Below are positions 18,846 to 27,595 of a stretch of DNA of 64,000 bases, one piece after another. Under the pieces are notes generated by a model. It had not been told where the DNA came from and did no database searches. It was given only the letters and a program-made list of their open reading frames with translations. This DNA is from Acinetobacter lwoffii (GTDB lineage Bacteria > Pseudomonadota > Gammaproteobacteria > Pseudomonadales > Moraxellaceae). A program made the position numbers and the translations under genes. Each line of letters opens with the position of its first letter. The first letter of the stretch is position 1. The stretch covers positions 1-64,000 of the forward strand of contig NZ_JALJVC010000011.1 in NCBI RefSeq assembly GCF_022967985.1, given 5' to 3'.

Positions 18846-20195
18846 TTATTGCTGTACTTCCGCCAGATGACGTTCAGTCACGGCCTGTTCATATAAACGC
18901 TGTTCTTTTTCTTTATGCTCGACAGAGAAACGGATCATCAACACACAACTTGCAGCAATCACCACCAAGCCACCCAGTACCATCAAAGTGGTTTGAATAT
19001 CCAGCATGCCTTTTAACAGGAAACCCGCAGCCACCGCGCCGACATTGCCACCTGCTCCAATAATACCGGCCACACCGCCCAAGGCATCACGGTCGATAAA
19101 AGGCACCAGTGCATAGGTAGCGCCACATGCCATATGGGTAAACAAGGCAAAGATGGTCATAGCCATAATAGCCAAGGTCGCGCTGTTCATTTGCGAAAAC
19201 AGAATAAGAAACAGACCTTCCAGCATGATCAAGGCAAACAGGACTTTGGTTCGACCATCCAGACCTTTTTGAATCGCAACTTTGTCTGAAACAATGCCAC
19301 CCAAGGCACGGGCAAACAATGCCAGTAAACCAAAAATCCCGGCAGCCATGCCTGCTTCTTTTAGGCCAAACTGGAAGTTGTCGACAAAGTACAAGGCAAT
19401 AATGTTATGGATGAAAATTTCAATACCAAAACAGGCTGCATAAGCTCCAAACAAAATCCACACACGGTAGTTACGTGCGGCATGCATCAAGATTGCAAGG
19501 CCGCCTTTTTTATCGCTACCAACAGAAATACCTTCAGCACGGAGTTCTTTAAAATTGCCTTGTGGACAGTCTTGGGTGAATTTCCAGTACAGTACACCGA
19601 CAATGATCATCAGAATACCCGGAACCAGAAGTGCAATTCTCCATCCCATTGCCTGTTCTACACCGAACATCACCAAAGCAGCCAGCATTAAAGGCATCAG
19701 GGCTTGAGTCGCACCGCCACCGGCATTCCCCCAACCTGCTGTAGTTGCATTTGCCGTTCCCACCACATTTGGCGCAAACATGATACTGGTATGATATTGA
19801 GTAATCACGAAGCTGGCACCGATGGCGCCAATCAATAAACGGAAAAACAAGAAAGATTCATAACTGTTGGCCGACGCCACACCAAACACCGGAATACTGC
19901 CAATAATCAGTAAGGCGGTATAGGTTTTACGCGGACCGTATTTATCACACAACGGCCCCACGATCAGACGCACCAGAATTGTAATGGCGACTGCGGCAAT
20001 ATTGATATTGGCGATCTGCTCTTTGGTCAGGCTGAATTCACCGGCAATCACTGGCATTAACGGTGCACAGGCAAACCACGCAAAGAAACAGACAAAAAAA
20101 GCGAGCCAACTCATATGGAAGGCCCGCATCGCTGAACTACTGAAGTTAAATAGACTTATTTTTGTTGCTTTATTGAGACTTGTATTTGAAGACAT
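18846..20195 (-). CDS. narK: Nitrate/nitrite transporter of the NNP (NarK/NasA) family
   Basis: A 449-residue major facilitator with twelve membrane helices. Both nitrate signatures of the NNP family are present: AGWGNAGGGATQ and GIIGAGGNVGAVAAGF. The inter-helix motif RLIVGPLCDKYGPRK is typical of MFS proteins. It supplies nitrate to NasA. The start was set at 20195 (MSSNTSLN), because AAGGAA lies 7 bases before it; the longer frame from a GTG at 20243 runs into the regulatory leader. The leader carries a sigma-54 promoter and two ANTAR-type hairpins. Confidence 0.93.
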   Translation of the reverse strand: MSSNTSLNKATKISLFNFSSSAMRAFHMSWLAFFVCFFAWFACAPLMPVIAGEFSLTKEQIANINIAAVAITILVRLIVGPLCDKYGPRKTYTALLIIGSIPVFGVASANSYESFLFFRLLIGAIGASFVITQYHTSIMFAPNVVGTANATTAGWGNAGGGATQALMPLMLAALVMFGVEQAMGWRIALLVPGILMIIVGVLYWKFTQDCPQGNFKELRAEGISVGSDKKGGLAILMHAARNYRVWILFGAYAACFGIEIFIHNIIALYFVDNFQFGLKEAGMAAGIFGLLALFARALGGIVSDKVAIQKGLDGRTKVLFALIMLEGLFLILFSQMNSATLAIMAMTIFALFTHMACGATYALVPFIDRDALGGVAGIIGAGGNVGAVAAGFLLKGMLDIQTTLMVLGGLVVIAASCVLMIRFSVEHKEKEQRLYEQAVTERHLAEVQQ

Positions 20196-20257
20196 AGCCA
20201 TTTCCTTACCAGAACTGAACGTATTTAAGTCACTGTGATGCACAAGGCATATCAGTA

Positions 20258-20314
20258 ACGATCAGAACGGACGTCATTGGCCGTCATACAAATGTAGAGT
20301 CTTCTTTGACTTTA
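20258..20314 (-). promoter_or_regulatory. ANTAR (NasT) target leader of narK
   Basis: Reading the minus strand, P1 is AAAGTC-[AAAGAA]-GACTCT and P2 is ACGGCC-[AATGAC]-GTCCGT (one mismatch in each stem). Both hexaloops have A1 and G4. The 27 bases of P2 and its 3' flank (20258-20284) recur in the nirB leader with only two changes. The predicted transcription start near 20314 puts P1 at the 5' end. No U-rich terminator as clear as that of nirC is visible. Confidence 0.75.
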
Positions 20315-20324
20315 ATTAGATATA

Positions 20325-20340
20325 TGCATAGGTCATGCCA
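20325..20340 (-). promoter_or_regulatory. Sigma-54 promoter of narK
   Basis: TGGCATGACCTATGCA on the minus strand, GG and GC 12 bases apart. Confidence 0.72.
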
Positions 20341-20525
20341 GATTATTTTTAACATAAAATAAACTATTCTTTTATATAAAATAATTTTTATTTCACTTTC
20401 AAATTTAGACTTTTCTTTCTTAAAAATAGAGAGAAAAATAGATATCTTCTGAGAAATTATGAGCAAAACAGCGATAGGATGACCTGCCCGGAGTCATTGC
20501 TGGTTTAAATCGGTGCAGGGCTGGA

Positions 20526-21167
20526 TCAAATAATTTTTCCCTTTTCAAAATGCAGCAGTTGTGCCTGTAAATACGCCACTTCATCTACGTGATGAGTCAC
20601 ATAAATCATGGGTAAATCTGTTTGATGAATCACAATTTTCAGAAAAGGTAAAATCTGGTTTTTCAGCTTTTGATCCAGTCCATTTAAAGGCTCATCCAAA
20701 AGTAATAGGTCGGGAGAAGATAAAAGTGCACGACCGATAGAAACGCGCTGTGCCTGTCCACCAGAAAGCTGATGCGCCCGATGCCGAAGTAGTGGCTTTA
20801 ATTCAAGTAACTCCACAATGTCTTCAAACGTAAATTTCTGCTGACCTTTATTTTTTATATTTAGCTGTTCTGCATATTTCAAATTCTGCATGACATTCAG
20901 ATGCGGAAACAGTAGAGCTTGCTGAAAAATCAGGGCAATTTTTCTTTGATGAACAGGAATATTCAGTTTCTGCTGATGATCAAATAATATTTTTTGCTGA
21001 AAATGAATAAAGCCTTGTGATGGTTTTAATAGCCCTGCAATATTTTTTAAAAAGGTGCTTTTCCCACTTCCTGAGGCTCCCACAATACCAATCAATTGTG
21101 TCTGCATATCCAGACTGGCCTGTAGCTGGAAATTTGCGTAATTAAACTGAAAATCACACTTCAGCAT
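20526..21167 (-). CDS. modC: Molybdate ABC transporter ATP-binding protein ModC, short form
   Basis: A 213-residue ABC ATPase: Walker A GASGSGKST, signature LSGGQAQRVSIGRAL, Walker B LLLLDEPLNGLD and switch VTHHVDE. Being last in modABC, it should energise molybdate import. The usual ModC has about 350 residues with a C-terminal molybdate-binding (MOP) domain. That domain is missing here, and the frame stops right after the ATPase core. The start at 21167 has GGAGG 6 bases upstream and is one base beyond the modB stop; the longer frame overlaps modB. Confidence 0.88.
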   Translation of the reverse strand: MLKCDFQFNYANFQLQASLDMQTQLIGIVGASGSGKSTFLKNIAGLLKPSQGFIHFQQKILFDHQQKLNIPVHQRKIALIFQQALLFPHLNVMQNLKYAEQLNIKNKGQQKFTFEDIVELLELKPLLRHRAHQLSGGQAQRVSIGRALLSSPDLLLLDEPLNGLDQKLKNQILPFLKIVIHQTDLPMIYVTHHVDEVAYLQAQLLHFEKGKII

Positions 21168-21168
21168 C

Positions 21169-21855
21169 TTAGCCCTCCAATTTACGTTGATACTTCTGCA
21201 TGATCCAGTAATTTGCAATCAAGGCTGAAAAAGCCAGAATCAGAGATAAAATGACCAAACGCATAGCCATACTTTCTCCATCAGGCTGTTGTAACAGGCT
21301 ATAAATGGCGATGGGAATGGTACGGGTTTCTTCTGGAATATTGCCAACAAAGGTAATCGTGGCACCAAATTCTCCCAGACTGCGGCTGAAACATAAAATG
21401 CTGCCGATTAAAATTCCAGGCAAAGCCAGAGGCAGGCTAATGCTACAGAATACCCGCCATGGTGTGGCGCCCAAAGATCCTGCCACCTGTTCTAACTGCC
21501 GGTTGATCATTTGAAAAGACAAGCGAATTGGTTGAACCATTAAAGGAAATGCCACAATCATTGCTGCCAGTACCGCACCTTTCCAGTTAAATATCAGCTG
21601 AATTCCCCATTTATGTAGATATTGCCCCAGCATACCCTGATGACCAAATAGCAGGAGCAGAAGATAGCCTAGTACTACCGGCGGTAGCACCATAGGCATC
21701 TGCAATATTGCCTCTACGAGAAATTTGGCCCTGAATTCATAACGCGCCAGTAACCATGCCACGGTAATGGCAAATGGCAGGCACACTGCTGTGGCAAAGC
21801 CCGCCACTTTGGCTGAAAGCATCAAGGCATTCAATTCTTCTGGTGTAAGCATCAT
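21169..21855 (-). CDS. modB: Molybdate ABC transporter permease ModB
   Basis: A 228-residue inner-membrane permease with about five helices. It carries the ABC-permease EAA loop as VAGSLGATPWRVFCSISLPL and the ModB-like segments QMPMVLPPVVLGYLLL and SRSLGEFGATITFVGNIP. It lies between modA (3-base gap) and modC (1-base gap), which indicates coupled translation. It moves molybdate delivered by ModA for molybdopterin synthesis. Confidence 0.94.
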   Translation of the reverse strand: MMLTPEELNALMLSAKVAGFATAVCLPFAITVAWLLARYEFRAKFLVEAILQMPMVLPPVVLGYLLLLLFGHQGMLGQYLHKWGIQLIFNWKGAVLAAMIVAFPLMVQPIRLSFQMINRQLEQVAGSLGATPWRVFCSISLPLALPGILIGSILCFSRSLGEFGATITFVGNIPEETRTIPIAIYSLLQQPDGESMAMRLVILSLILAFSALIANYWIMQKYQRKLEG

Positions 21856-21858
21856 CAG

Positions 21859-22635
21859 TTATGGAACCTTGAGCTTAAAACCATATTTCTGGAAAATCTG
21901 CCTGGCCCTTGGACTCGTCTGGATAAATTCAGAAAATTGGATTGCTGCCTGATTTTTCTGGCCTTGCCGGGTTAAAGCAATCGGATACACAATCGGACGA
22001 TGTGTACTGGCTGGAAAAACTCCCGAAATTTTAAATTTTTTACTCATTATTAAGGCATCGGTTCTATACACAATACCGACCTGACATTCGCCACGTTCTA
22101 CAAATGCGAGAGTTGCACGGACATTATCCGTACCGACAATTCTGCCCCAAAGCGGATTCAACCAGCCCAGCCGGGTTAAGCTTTGCTTGGCATATTTTCC
22201 GGCAGGCACCGATTCCATTTGTCCTGTACACAAATAGCCTTGAAAGGCCTTAGCAAAATTAAAATCGGCTGACATTTTAAAATGATTTTTTTGCTGGATA
22301 GGACTAATCAATACCAGCTCATTAAACAGCACAGGTTTACTCTGCCCCACCTGGATTTTTTGTTTCTTGATCAGGTCATTCATCCAGTCCAGGTCTGCAG
22401 AGAAAAATAGATCACTGCTGGCTCCCGCTGCAATTTGTTTGGCCAATACCGAAGACGCAGCAAAAACTGGAACGATCTGGATATCCCGATGCTGTTGCTC
22501 ATACAGCTTGGAAATATCAGTAATCGCATTGGTCAGGCTGGCCGCAGCATAGATTTTAACTGTCTCGGCATGCAGCATGGGGCTAGTCAACAGCATGCCA
22601 GTGAGGAGAACTTTGAATAAATCCATCTTTCTCAT
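21859..22635 (-). CDS. modA: Molybdate-binding periplasmic protein ModA
   Basis: About 258 residues: signal peptide (LFKVLLTGMLLTSPMLHAE), then a type-II binding protein with the ModA motifs VKIYAAASLTNAITDI, FAASSVLAKQI and ASSDLFFSAD. The serines in these segments coordinate the oxyanion. The longer frame from 22743 overlaps the end of moeA in another frame and lacks a signal peptide at its start, so MRKMDLF at 22635 (or MDLF at 22626) is preferred. Neither has a strong ribosome site; coupling to moeA is likely. Confidence 0.92.
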   Translation of the reverse strand: MRKMDLFKVLLTGMLLTSPMLHAETVKIYAAASLTNAITDISKLYEQQHRDIQIVPVFAASSVLAKQIAAGASSDLFFSADLDWMNDLIKKQKIQVGQSKPVLFNELVLISPIQQKNHFKMSADFNFAKAFQGYLCTGQMESVPAGKYAKQSLTRLGWLNPLWGRIVGTDNVRATLAFVERGECQVGIVYRTDALIMSKKFKISGVFPASTHRPIVYPIALTRQGQKNQAAIQFSEFIQTSPRARQIFQKYGFKLKVP

Positions 22636-22673
22636 TCTGCGTGGCTTGAATATTGAGAATTGTGACAGGCATT

Positions 22674-23915
22674 TCAAATCAGCAAACCCTGTACCACTTG
22701 CCCGGCTTGGATTTCTGTTGCTGCCGGAATACGTATCAGACAATTGGCCTGCATCAGATTACTCAACATATGCGACTGCTGTTTCGCCAGGCTCTTGAGT
22801 TTTAAAGTGCCCTGATCAAATTCTGCAGCCATTCTTAAAAAACGTTCGCGTGCATCCGCTTTCAAATCATGCGTCATTACCGCACTAAGCCATTCAGGTA
22901 GCTGCTTTTGCCCCTGTAAGGCATTCAGTAAAGTTACCGTATAGATTTGCATCCCGACATAAACGGCAGCCGGATTTCCCGGTAAACCCAAGAGATAACA
23001 GTAACCTTGATCATCTCGACGATACTTGGCAAATAACATCGGTTTTCCGGGTTTCTGCTTCACTTTCCAGAAAATCTGCTCAAAACCCTGCTCCAGGGCA
23101 ACAGGACGAATGAAATCATAATCACCCACCGAAACCCCGCCTGTGGTCAATATGAAGTCGTATTGGTTTTTAAGACGATGTATTAACGTTTGCAGCTCAT
23201 ACTCATTATCTGAAACATGCAGAATATCTACGTTTTGACCCTGTGATTGAAACCAGGCCTGAATCAGCGGAGCATTGGCGTCAAAGATTTTTCCGGAATT
23301 CAGGTCTTCAATGCTGGAAGCCACTTCATCTCCAGTAATCACAGCAGCAATTTTAGGATAACGATAGACTAAAACCTGCTTTACGCCTGCCATACTTAAA
23401 GCTGCAATTGCACCTACATGCAGTTTTTGTCCTACATCTGCCAGACGTTGTCCTTGTGCGATTTCCTCGCCTGCATCACGTATATCCGCATGCGGTTTTA
23501 GGTCTGTTGTGATAAGGATTTGATTGGCATGGCATTCGACAATTTCCTGACGGGCGACTGTTGTAGTTCCTGCCGGAATCCTGGCACCGGTAAAAATCCG
23601 AACCGCCTGACCTGGACGCAGTTCAATTTCAGTACTTTCCCCTGCCCGAATCTCTCCAATGAGTTCAAAAGTGCTGTGAGCACTAACATTTTCTGCACTA
23701 CAAAGCGCATAGCCATCTACAGCACTTTGTGAAAACAGTGGCAATGGAATGGCCGAATCAATCACTTCTGCCAGATAGCGATTCAGAGCCTGAGCAAGCG
23801 GCAGGCTTTCAGTTGCCAGGATATGCGTCTGTTCCAGTATCATCTGCAGCGCCTGATCAACAGAAATCAATCCCGGCTCAGCACCGCAGGCTGAATGCGA
23901 TAGTGCCTGATTCAT
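22674..23915 (-). CDS. moeA: Molybdopterin molybdenumtransferase MoeA
   Basis: A 413-residue MoeA, which inserts molybdate into adenylylated molybdopterin. It has the N-terminal SVDQALQMIL and PLFSQSAVDGYAL, the MoeA domain DANAPLIQAWF, the MPT-binding motif TTGGVSVGDYDFI, and the LLGLPGNPAAVYVGM segment. The start overlaps the moaCB stop by 4 bases. It is followed by modA after about 40 bases, so cofactor assembly and metal uptake are linked in one operon. Confidence 0.95.
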   Translation of the reverse strand: MNQALSHSACGAEPGLISVDQALQMILEQTHILATESLPLAQALNRYLAEVIDSAIPLPLFSQSAVDGYALCSAENVSAHSTFELIGEIRAGESTEIELRPGQAVRIFTGARIPAGTTTVARQEIVECHANQILITTDLKPHADIRDAGEEIAQGQRLADVGQKLHVGAIAALSMAGVKQVLVYRYPKIAAVITGDEVASSIEDLNSGKIFDANAPLIQAWFQSQGQNVDILHVSDNEYELQTLIHRLKNQYDFILTTGGVSVGDYDFIRPVALEQGFEQIFWKVKQKPGKPMLFAKYRRDDQGYCYLLGLPGNPAAVYVGMQIYTVTLLNALQGQKQLPEWLSAVMTHDLKADARERFLRMAAEFDQGTLKLKSLAKQQSHMLSNLMQANCLIRIPAATEIQAGQVVQGLLI

Positions 23916-24835
23916 TGATAACCTCCCGCATGTGGAATATTTTTTTGCACATCAAACAAATGTACCAATGCTGGAAGTACCGCGATCAGGGATTCTTTTG
24001 CACCCTGCCGACTTCCCGGCAGGGTCATTACCAGACTGTTCTCAATATAGCCAGCCACACCACGACTTAATGCTGCATAAGGGGTACGTTTTTGCCCAAA
24101 ACTACGTGAAGCTTCCATCAAACCGGGAATTTCTCGTTGCAGTAAAGGTTGCAGGGTTTCGACCGTCAGGTCTTTAGGGCCTAAGCCGGTGCCCCCTACG
24201 GTTAGAATCAGTGGATACTGATTTTTCTGCTGATCAATCAGGGTTAAGAGCTGTTCTGGGCTATCGGAAATAACTTGATAACTTATAGGACCAAAACTGG
24301 CTTCTTTTAAAATTTCCAGTACGTTTTGCCCGGCAGTATCCGGCTTTTTGCCTGCTGCAACCGTATCGGACAGCACAATAACTGAAGCCGGCAGACTCTC
24401 TTTCAGTACCCGGGTAAAATGCGATTTTCCACCTTTTTTCTGCTGCAATCTGCATTGATCCAACGACAAATCTTCCGGTTCACAATGCGGTTTCAGCATG
24501 TCATACAGGGTCAGACCGGCCAGACTGACTGCGGTCAAAGCTTCCATTTCCACACCAGTGGGTCCAATGGTTTCAACGGTAGCAATAATTTCGATATGTG
24601 CATCAAACAGTTCATATTCCACATCGGCACGATAAATCGGCAATGGATGGCATAGTGGAATCAGCTCATCGGTACGTTTGGCACCGAGAATGCCGGCAAT
24701 GCGTGCTGTTTTCAGGGCATCACCTTTTTCAGTATTGCCATTACGCAGCAACTCAATGCAATGTGGCGGTGCATGCAGGATTCCAGTGGCAATTGCTGTA
24801 CGGTAACTTTCTGCTTTCATCCCTACATTTTTCAT
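23912..24835 (-). CDS. moaCB: Bifunctional MoaC-MoaB molybdenum cofactor protein
   Basis: A 307-residue fusion. Residues 1-150 are MoaC, which makes cyclic pyranopterin phosphate with MoaA: KGDALKTARIAGILGAKRT, PLCHPLPI and MEALTAVSLAGLTLYDM are diagnostic. Residues about 150-307 are MoaB/MogA, the molybdopterin adenylyltransferase: LTVGGTGLGPKDLTVE and LPGSRQGAKESL. MoaCB fusions are known in several proteobacteria. The start at 24835 precedes MKNVGMKAESYRTA. No separate moaB or mogA is seen in the window, consistent with the fusion doing both jobs. Confidence 0.94.
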   Translation of the reverse strand: MKNVGMKAESYRTAIATGILHAPPHCIELLRNGNTEKGDALKTARIAGILGAKRTDELIPLCHPLPIYRADVEYELFDAHIEIIATVETIGPTGVEMEALTAVSLAGLTLYDMLKPHCEPEDLSLDQCRLQQKKGGKSHFTRVLKESLPASVIVLSDTVAAGKKPDTAGQNVLEILKEASFGPISYQVISDSPEQLLTLIDQQKNQYPLILTVGGTGLGPKDLTVETLQPLLQREIPGLMEASRSFGQKRTPYAALSRGVAGYIENSLVMTLPGSRQGAKESLIAVLPALVHLFDVQKNIPHAGGYQ

Positions 24836-24903
24836 GATTCATCCCGGACTAATTTTAAAATCTGTTTAAAGTGATTCACCTTATGCATCCTCATTGGACG
24901 CAT

Positions 24904-25443
24904 TTAATTAGATGGTGATTGGCAAGCGTGTGCTACATGGTGATGGTGACAATGCACATCTTCTGTAGGATAGGAATAATCCGTTTCAGGTCCATGATCT
25001 TTTCGGATACAACAGCCTTCGACATATTGACTGCTACCATCCATATAAAATTCTTCTTTCCAGACCGGAACTTCATGCTTCACCCGTTCCACAGCTTCCT
25101 CACAAGCCGCAAAGGCCTCACGACGATGGGCCGCATAAGCCATAGCAATGATGGCTGTTTCTCCAATCCCCAACTCACCAATCCGATGCACCACCCGCAC
25201 ATAAGACACCTGGTATTTGGTCTGAATCTGCTGTTCAATTTCACGAATCATTTTTTCAGCCACAGGCGCATAGGCGGTATATTTCAGGGCACGCACAGCT
25301 TTCCCCTGATGATGGTTACGTACTGTTCCGACAAAGATGCCGATTCCACCACATTCCGGAAAATGCTGGATACCATCAAAATCCTCCAGACTAAAAGCAG
25401 TCTGCTGGATTCGGGCAAATTGTTTTAGTGACTTGAGTTGCAT
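24904..25443 (-). CDS. moaE: Molybdopterin synthase catalytic subunit MoaE
   Basis: A 179-residue large subunit that, with thiocarboxylated MoaD, adds dithiolene sulfur to precursor Z. Recognisable parts are GIFVGTVRNHHQGKAVRAL, VRVVHRIGELGIGETAI, AYAAHRREAFAACE and the KHEVPVWKEEFYMDG end of the catalytic core. The protein is about 25 residues longer than usual and ends in a histidine-rich tail (EDVHCHHHHVAHAC) that could bind metal. One base separates it from moaD. Confidence 0.94.
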   Translation of the reverse strand: MQLKSLKQFARIQQTAFSLEDFDGIQHFPECGGIGIFVGTVRNHHQGKAVRALKYTAYAPVAEKMIREIEQQIQTKYQVSYVRVVHRIGELGIGETAIIAMAYAAHRREAFAACEEAVERVKHEVPVWKEEFYMDGSSQYVEGCCIRKDHGPETDYSYPTEDVHCHHHHVAHACQSPSN

Positions 25444-25444
25444 C

Positions 25445-25711
25445 TCAGCCTCCTGCTACCGGCGATAACAGCACCAGCGTACTGTCCCGTTTTAAAACGT
25501 TCTGTCTGGAAATAATGTCTTCACCGATTGCACAGGCGCAGCGTTCCAGCATGGGCTGTATATTAGGATAGATAGATAGCAACTGATTCAGAACTTCAGA
25601 AACCTGAATTTCAGACTTGCATTGCAAACTCAAATCTGCGGGGATTTGTCGTTCAATCGCACCGAAGGCTTCTATTTTGATATGAATTAATTTTTGCTGA
25701 GTGAGTGACAT
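25445..25711 (-). CDS. moaD: Molybdopterin synthase sulfur carrier MoaD
   Basis: An 88-residue ubiquitin-like protein ending in the obligatory Gly-Gly (LLSPVAGG), where MoeB adenylates and sulfur is attached. The FGAIERQI segment and the short beta-grasp length fit MoaD. It is packed between moaA (2-base gap) and moaE (1-base gap). Confidence 0.93.
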   Translation of the reverse strand: MSLTQQKLIHIKIEAFGAIERQIPADLSLQCKSEIQVSEVLNQLLSIYPNIQPMLERCACAIGEDIISRQNVLKRDSTLVLLSPVAGG

Positions 25712-25713
25712 AT

Positions 25714-26739
25714 TTATCCTCCAATGCTGTGCATGCTGATTTTTCGGATCGGCTTTTGTATTGGTGATTGCTGGATCGCATGGAAACCGGCCTCTTTATG
25801 CCAGATATAAGCGTGAAGCTTGTGCTGAAATGTCTGTGTGGCGAAATGATCCAGCGCCAGTTGTTCGATATCTGCCTTAAGGTTCAGGCCTTGTCTGGCA
25901 AATAAACAGTTATAAAATTCACCTTGAGCATTGAGGCGTAGACGATCACAATCACCGCAAAATGAATGGGTAATGGTGGAAATAATCCCGAGCGGTTGCC
26001 CATTGACCAGATAGCCACGGGCTGGATTGGCGCCTTGTCCTTGAGATACCCGGACATCAAATTCGGTTTTCAGTCGATCCAAGATATCTTGCTCACTGAT
26101 GACATCAGACGGATTCCATTTCTGATCGCCATCGAGAGGCATAAACTCAATAAAACGCAGTTCTACAGCCTGATGCTGTGCCCATTTCACCAAAGGAATA
26201 ATCTGATTGTCATTGATGCCTTTGATCAGCACGCTATTGATCTTGACGGTCAAACCTGCCTGCTGTGCGGCAGAAATACCTTGAAGTACAGGTTGTAATT
26301 GTTTTTGGGTCAGTTGCTGAAACTGCTTTGGATCAAGACTGTCTAGACTGATATTCAGATCGTCCAGTCCTGCCTGTTTAAGCGCTTGAGCATAATCTTT
26401 TAAATAATGGCCATTACTGGTCATGGAAATACGTTTCAGGCCAAAGGCTTTCAATGTCTGTAAGCGGGCAATAAAATGAACGATGCCTTGACGCATCAAC
26501 GGTTCGCCACCCGTCACCCGGATCTGCTCAATCCCGTGTCGCACCATAAACTCGCAAAAAGCATACAGGGCTTCAAAACTGAGCAAATCTTTTTTATTCA
26601 TCCATTCCGGATGTTCAGGCATGCAATAGCTGCATTTGAAATTACAACGGTCAGTCACCGAGATCCGCAACTTACGTTTCTGGCGTCCAAACTGATCCTG
26701 AAAGATACTGCGAGGTGCTAAAGCTGTCATGCTGTTCAT
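25714..26739 (-). CDS. moaA: GTP 3',8-cyclase MoaA
   Basis: A radical SAM enzyme that starts molybdopterin synthesis. The N-terminal cluster motif CNFKCSYCMPE binds the SAM-cleaving 4Fe-4S cluster. The C-terminal cluster uses CGDCDRLRLNAQGEFYNC. The typical GGEPLMR and MTSNGHYLKDYA follow the first motif. The start at 26739 (about 341 residues) agrees with the family length; the frame also opens at a GTG at 26766. It heads a minus-strand operon moaA-moaD-moaE-moaCB-moeA-modA-modB-modC, with a possible sigma-54 promoter upstream. Confidence 0.94.
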   Translation of the reverse strand: MNSMTALAPRSIFQDQFGRQKRKLRISVTDRCNFKCSYCMPEHPEWMNKKDLLSFEALYAFCEFMVRHGIEQIRVTGGEPLMRQGIVHFIARLQTLKAFGLKRISMTSNGHYLKDYAQALKQAGLDDLNISLDSLDPKQFQQLTQKQLQPVLQGISAAQQAGLTVKINSVLIKGINDNQIIPLVKWAQHQAVELRFIEFMPLDGDQKWNPSDVISEQDILDRLKTEFDVRVSQGQGANPARGYLVNGQPLGIISTITHSFCGDCDRLRLNAQGEFYNCLFARQGLNLKADIEQLALDHFATQTFQHKLHAYIWHKEAGFHAIQQSPIQKPIRKISMHSIGG

Positions 26740-26814
26740 TGCTGCGGTCCATGATGAGATCTGCACGGTTATTTAACAGTCTTGATTTACTGCCCTATTT
26801 CTTCACAATGAATG

Positions 26815-26830
26815 AGCAATAAGTGTTCCA
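26815..26830 (-). promoter_or_regulatory. Possible sigma-54 promoter of the moa-moe-mod operon
   Basis: TGGAACACTTATTGCT on the minus strand keeps GG-GC spacing of 12 and a perfect TTGCT. The -24 half is TGGAAC rather than TGGCAC, so it is weaker than the others. Confidence 0.5.
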
Positions 26831-26968
26831 ACTTTGCACAAATTTATTTTTAATGTAGGCTAATGGATAATATTTGTTCTTTTTTAGTCCGAAAGTTTGC
26901 TCGAAAAATAAAAAAGCAATATTTTGGTGAGCCAGAATATAATGATTCGGCTTTTAGCATTTTAAATG

Positions 26969-27595
26969 CTAGAGAAAATTAAGCTGTTGATGCTGCTGTA
27001 GCTCATCAAATGAATTAATGCTGTGAAAAAACAGGGCACGATTTTTAAAGCTTGCCCGCTGCATGTGCATGTCAGCAAAACAGAGTTTTAAACTGTGCTG
27101 ATCATTTTCAAGATGTTGTAAAAGAGTGGGTAAGCTGTTGCGTTTCATCAGACAGAATGGAAACAATGCCTTTTCATTGATTTCAACTACCGCCACTTCA
27201 CATAAGGGATGTCGTTGCAAGGCCTGATGTAAACGTGAAATGACCTTTTTGGGGATATAGGTCACATCACAAGGCACGAACAGCACATAATCAGATTCCA
27301 CATGTGACCAGGCACTCTTCATGCCCATCAATGGTCCCTGAAAGCCGGGTTCATCGTCCTGATAAAAGTCGATCGAAGGAATCATCCGTTTATAAATGGA
27401 ATGATCCCGATGGCTATTGACCCAAACTTTGCTTGCCCGGGACTTCAACTGATGATGGATTTTAATGAGCTGGATTTCATCATCAAATTTGTGCAGCAAT
27501 TTATTGATGCCATTCATGCGCCGCGCTAAACCGCCGGCCAGGATCACCACATCGGTTTCCGGATAAGACACCGTTTTAACTGCTTTTCTTTTCAT
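26969..27595 (-). CDS. mobA: Molybdenum cofactor guanylyltransferase MobA
   Basis: A 208-residue nucleotidyltransferase that attaches GMP to the molybdenum cofactor, forming the bis-MGD needed by NasA. It shows the nucleotide-binding VVILAGGLARRMNGINKLL and GPLMGMKSAW, and the metal-binding FVPCDVTYIP. Its ATG overlaps the nasA stop (ATGA), so cofactor maturation is translated together with its client. A small palindrome (TAGCATTT/AAATGCTA) covers the stop codon. Confidence 0.9.
   Translation of the reverse strand: MKRKAVKTVSYPETDVVILAGGLARRMNGINKLLHKFDDEIQLIKIHHQLKSRASKVWVNSHRDHSIYKRMIPSIDFYQDDEPGFQGPLMGMKSAWSHVESDYVLFVPCDVTYIPKKVISRLHQALQRHPLCEVAVVEINEKALFPFCLMKRNSLPTLLQHLENDQHSLKLCFADMHMQRASFKNRALFFHSINSFDELQQHQQLNFL

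Noticed and set aside
20196..20243. Longer narK start at a GTG
   Set aside because: It lies within the leader RNA and lacks a ribosome site; MSSN at 20195 has AAGGAA.
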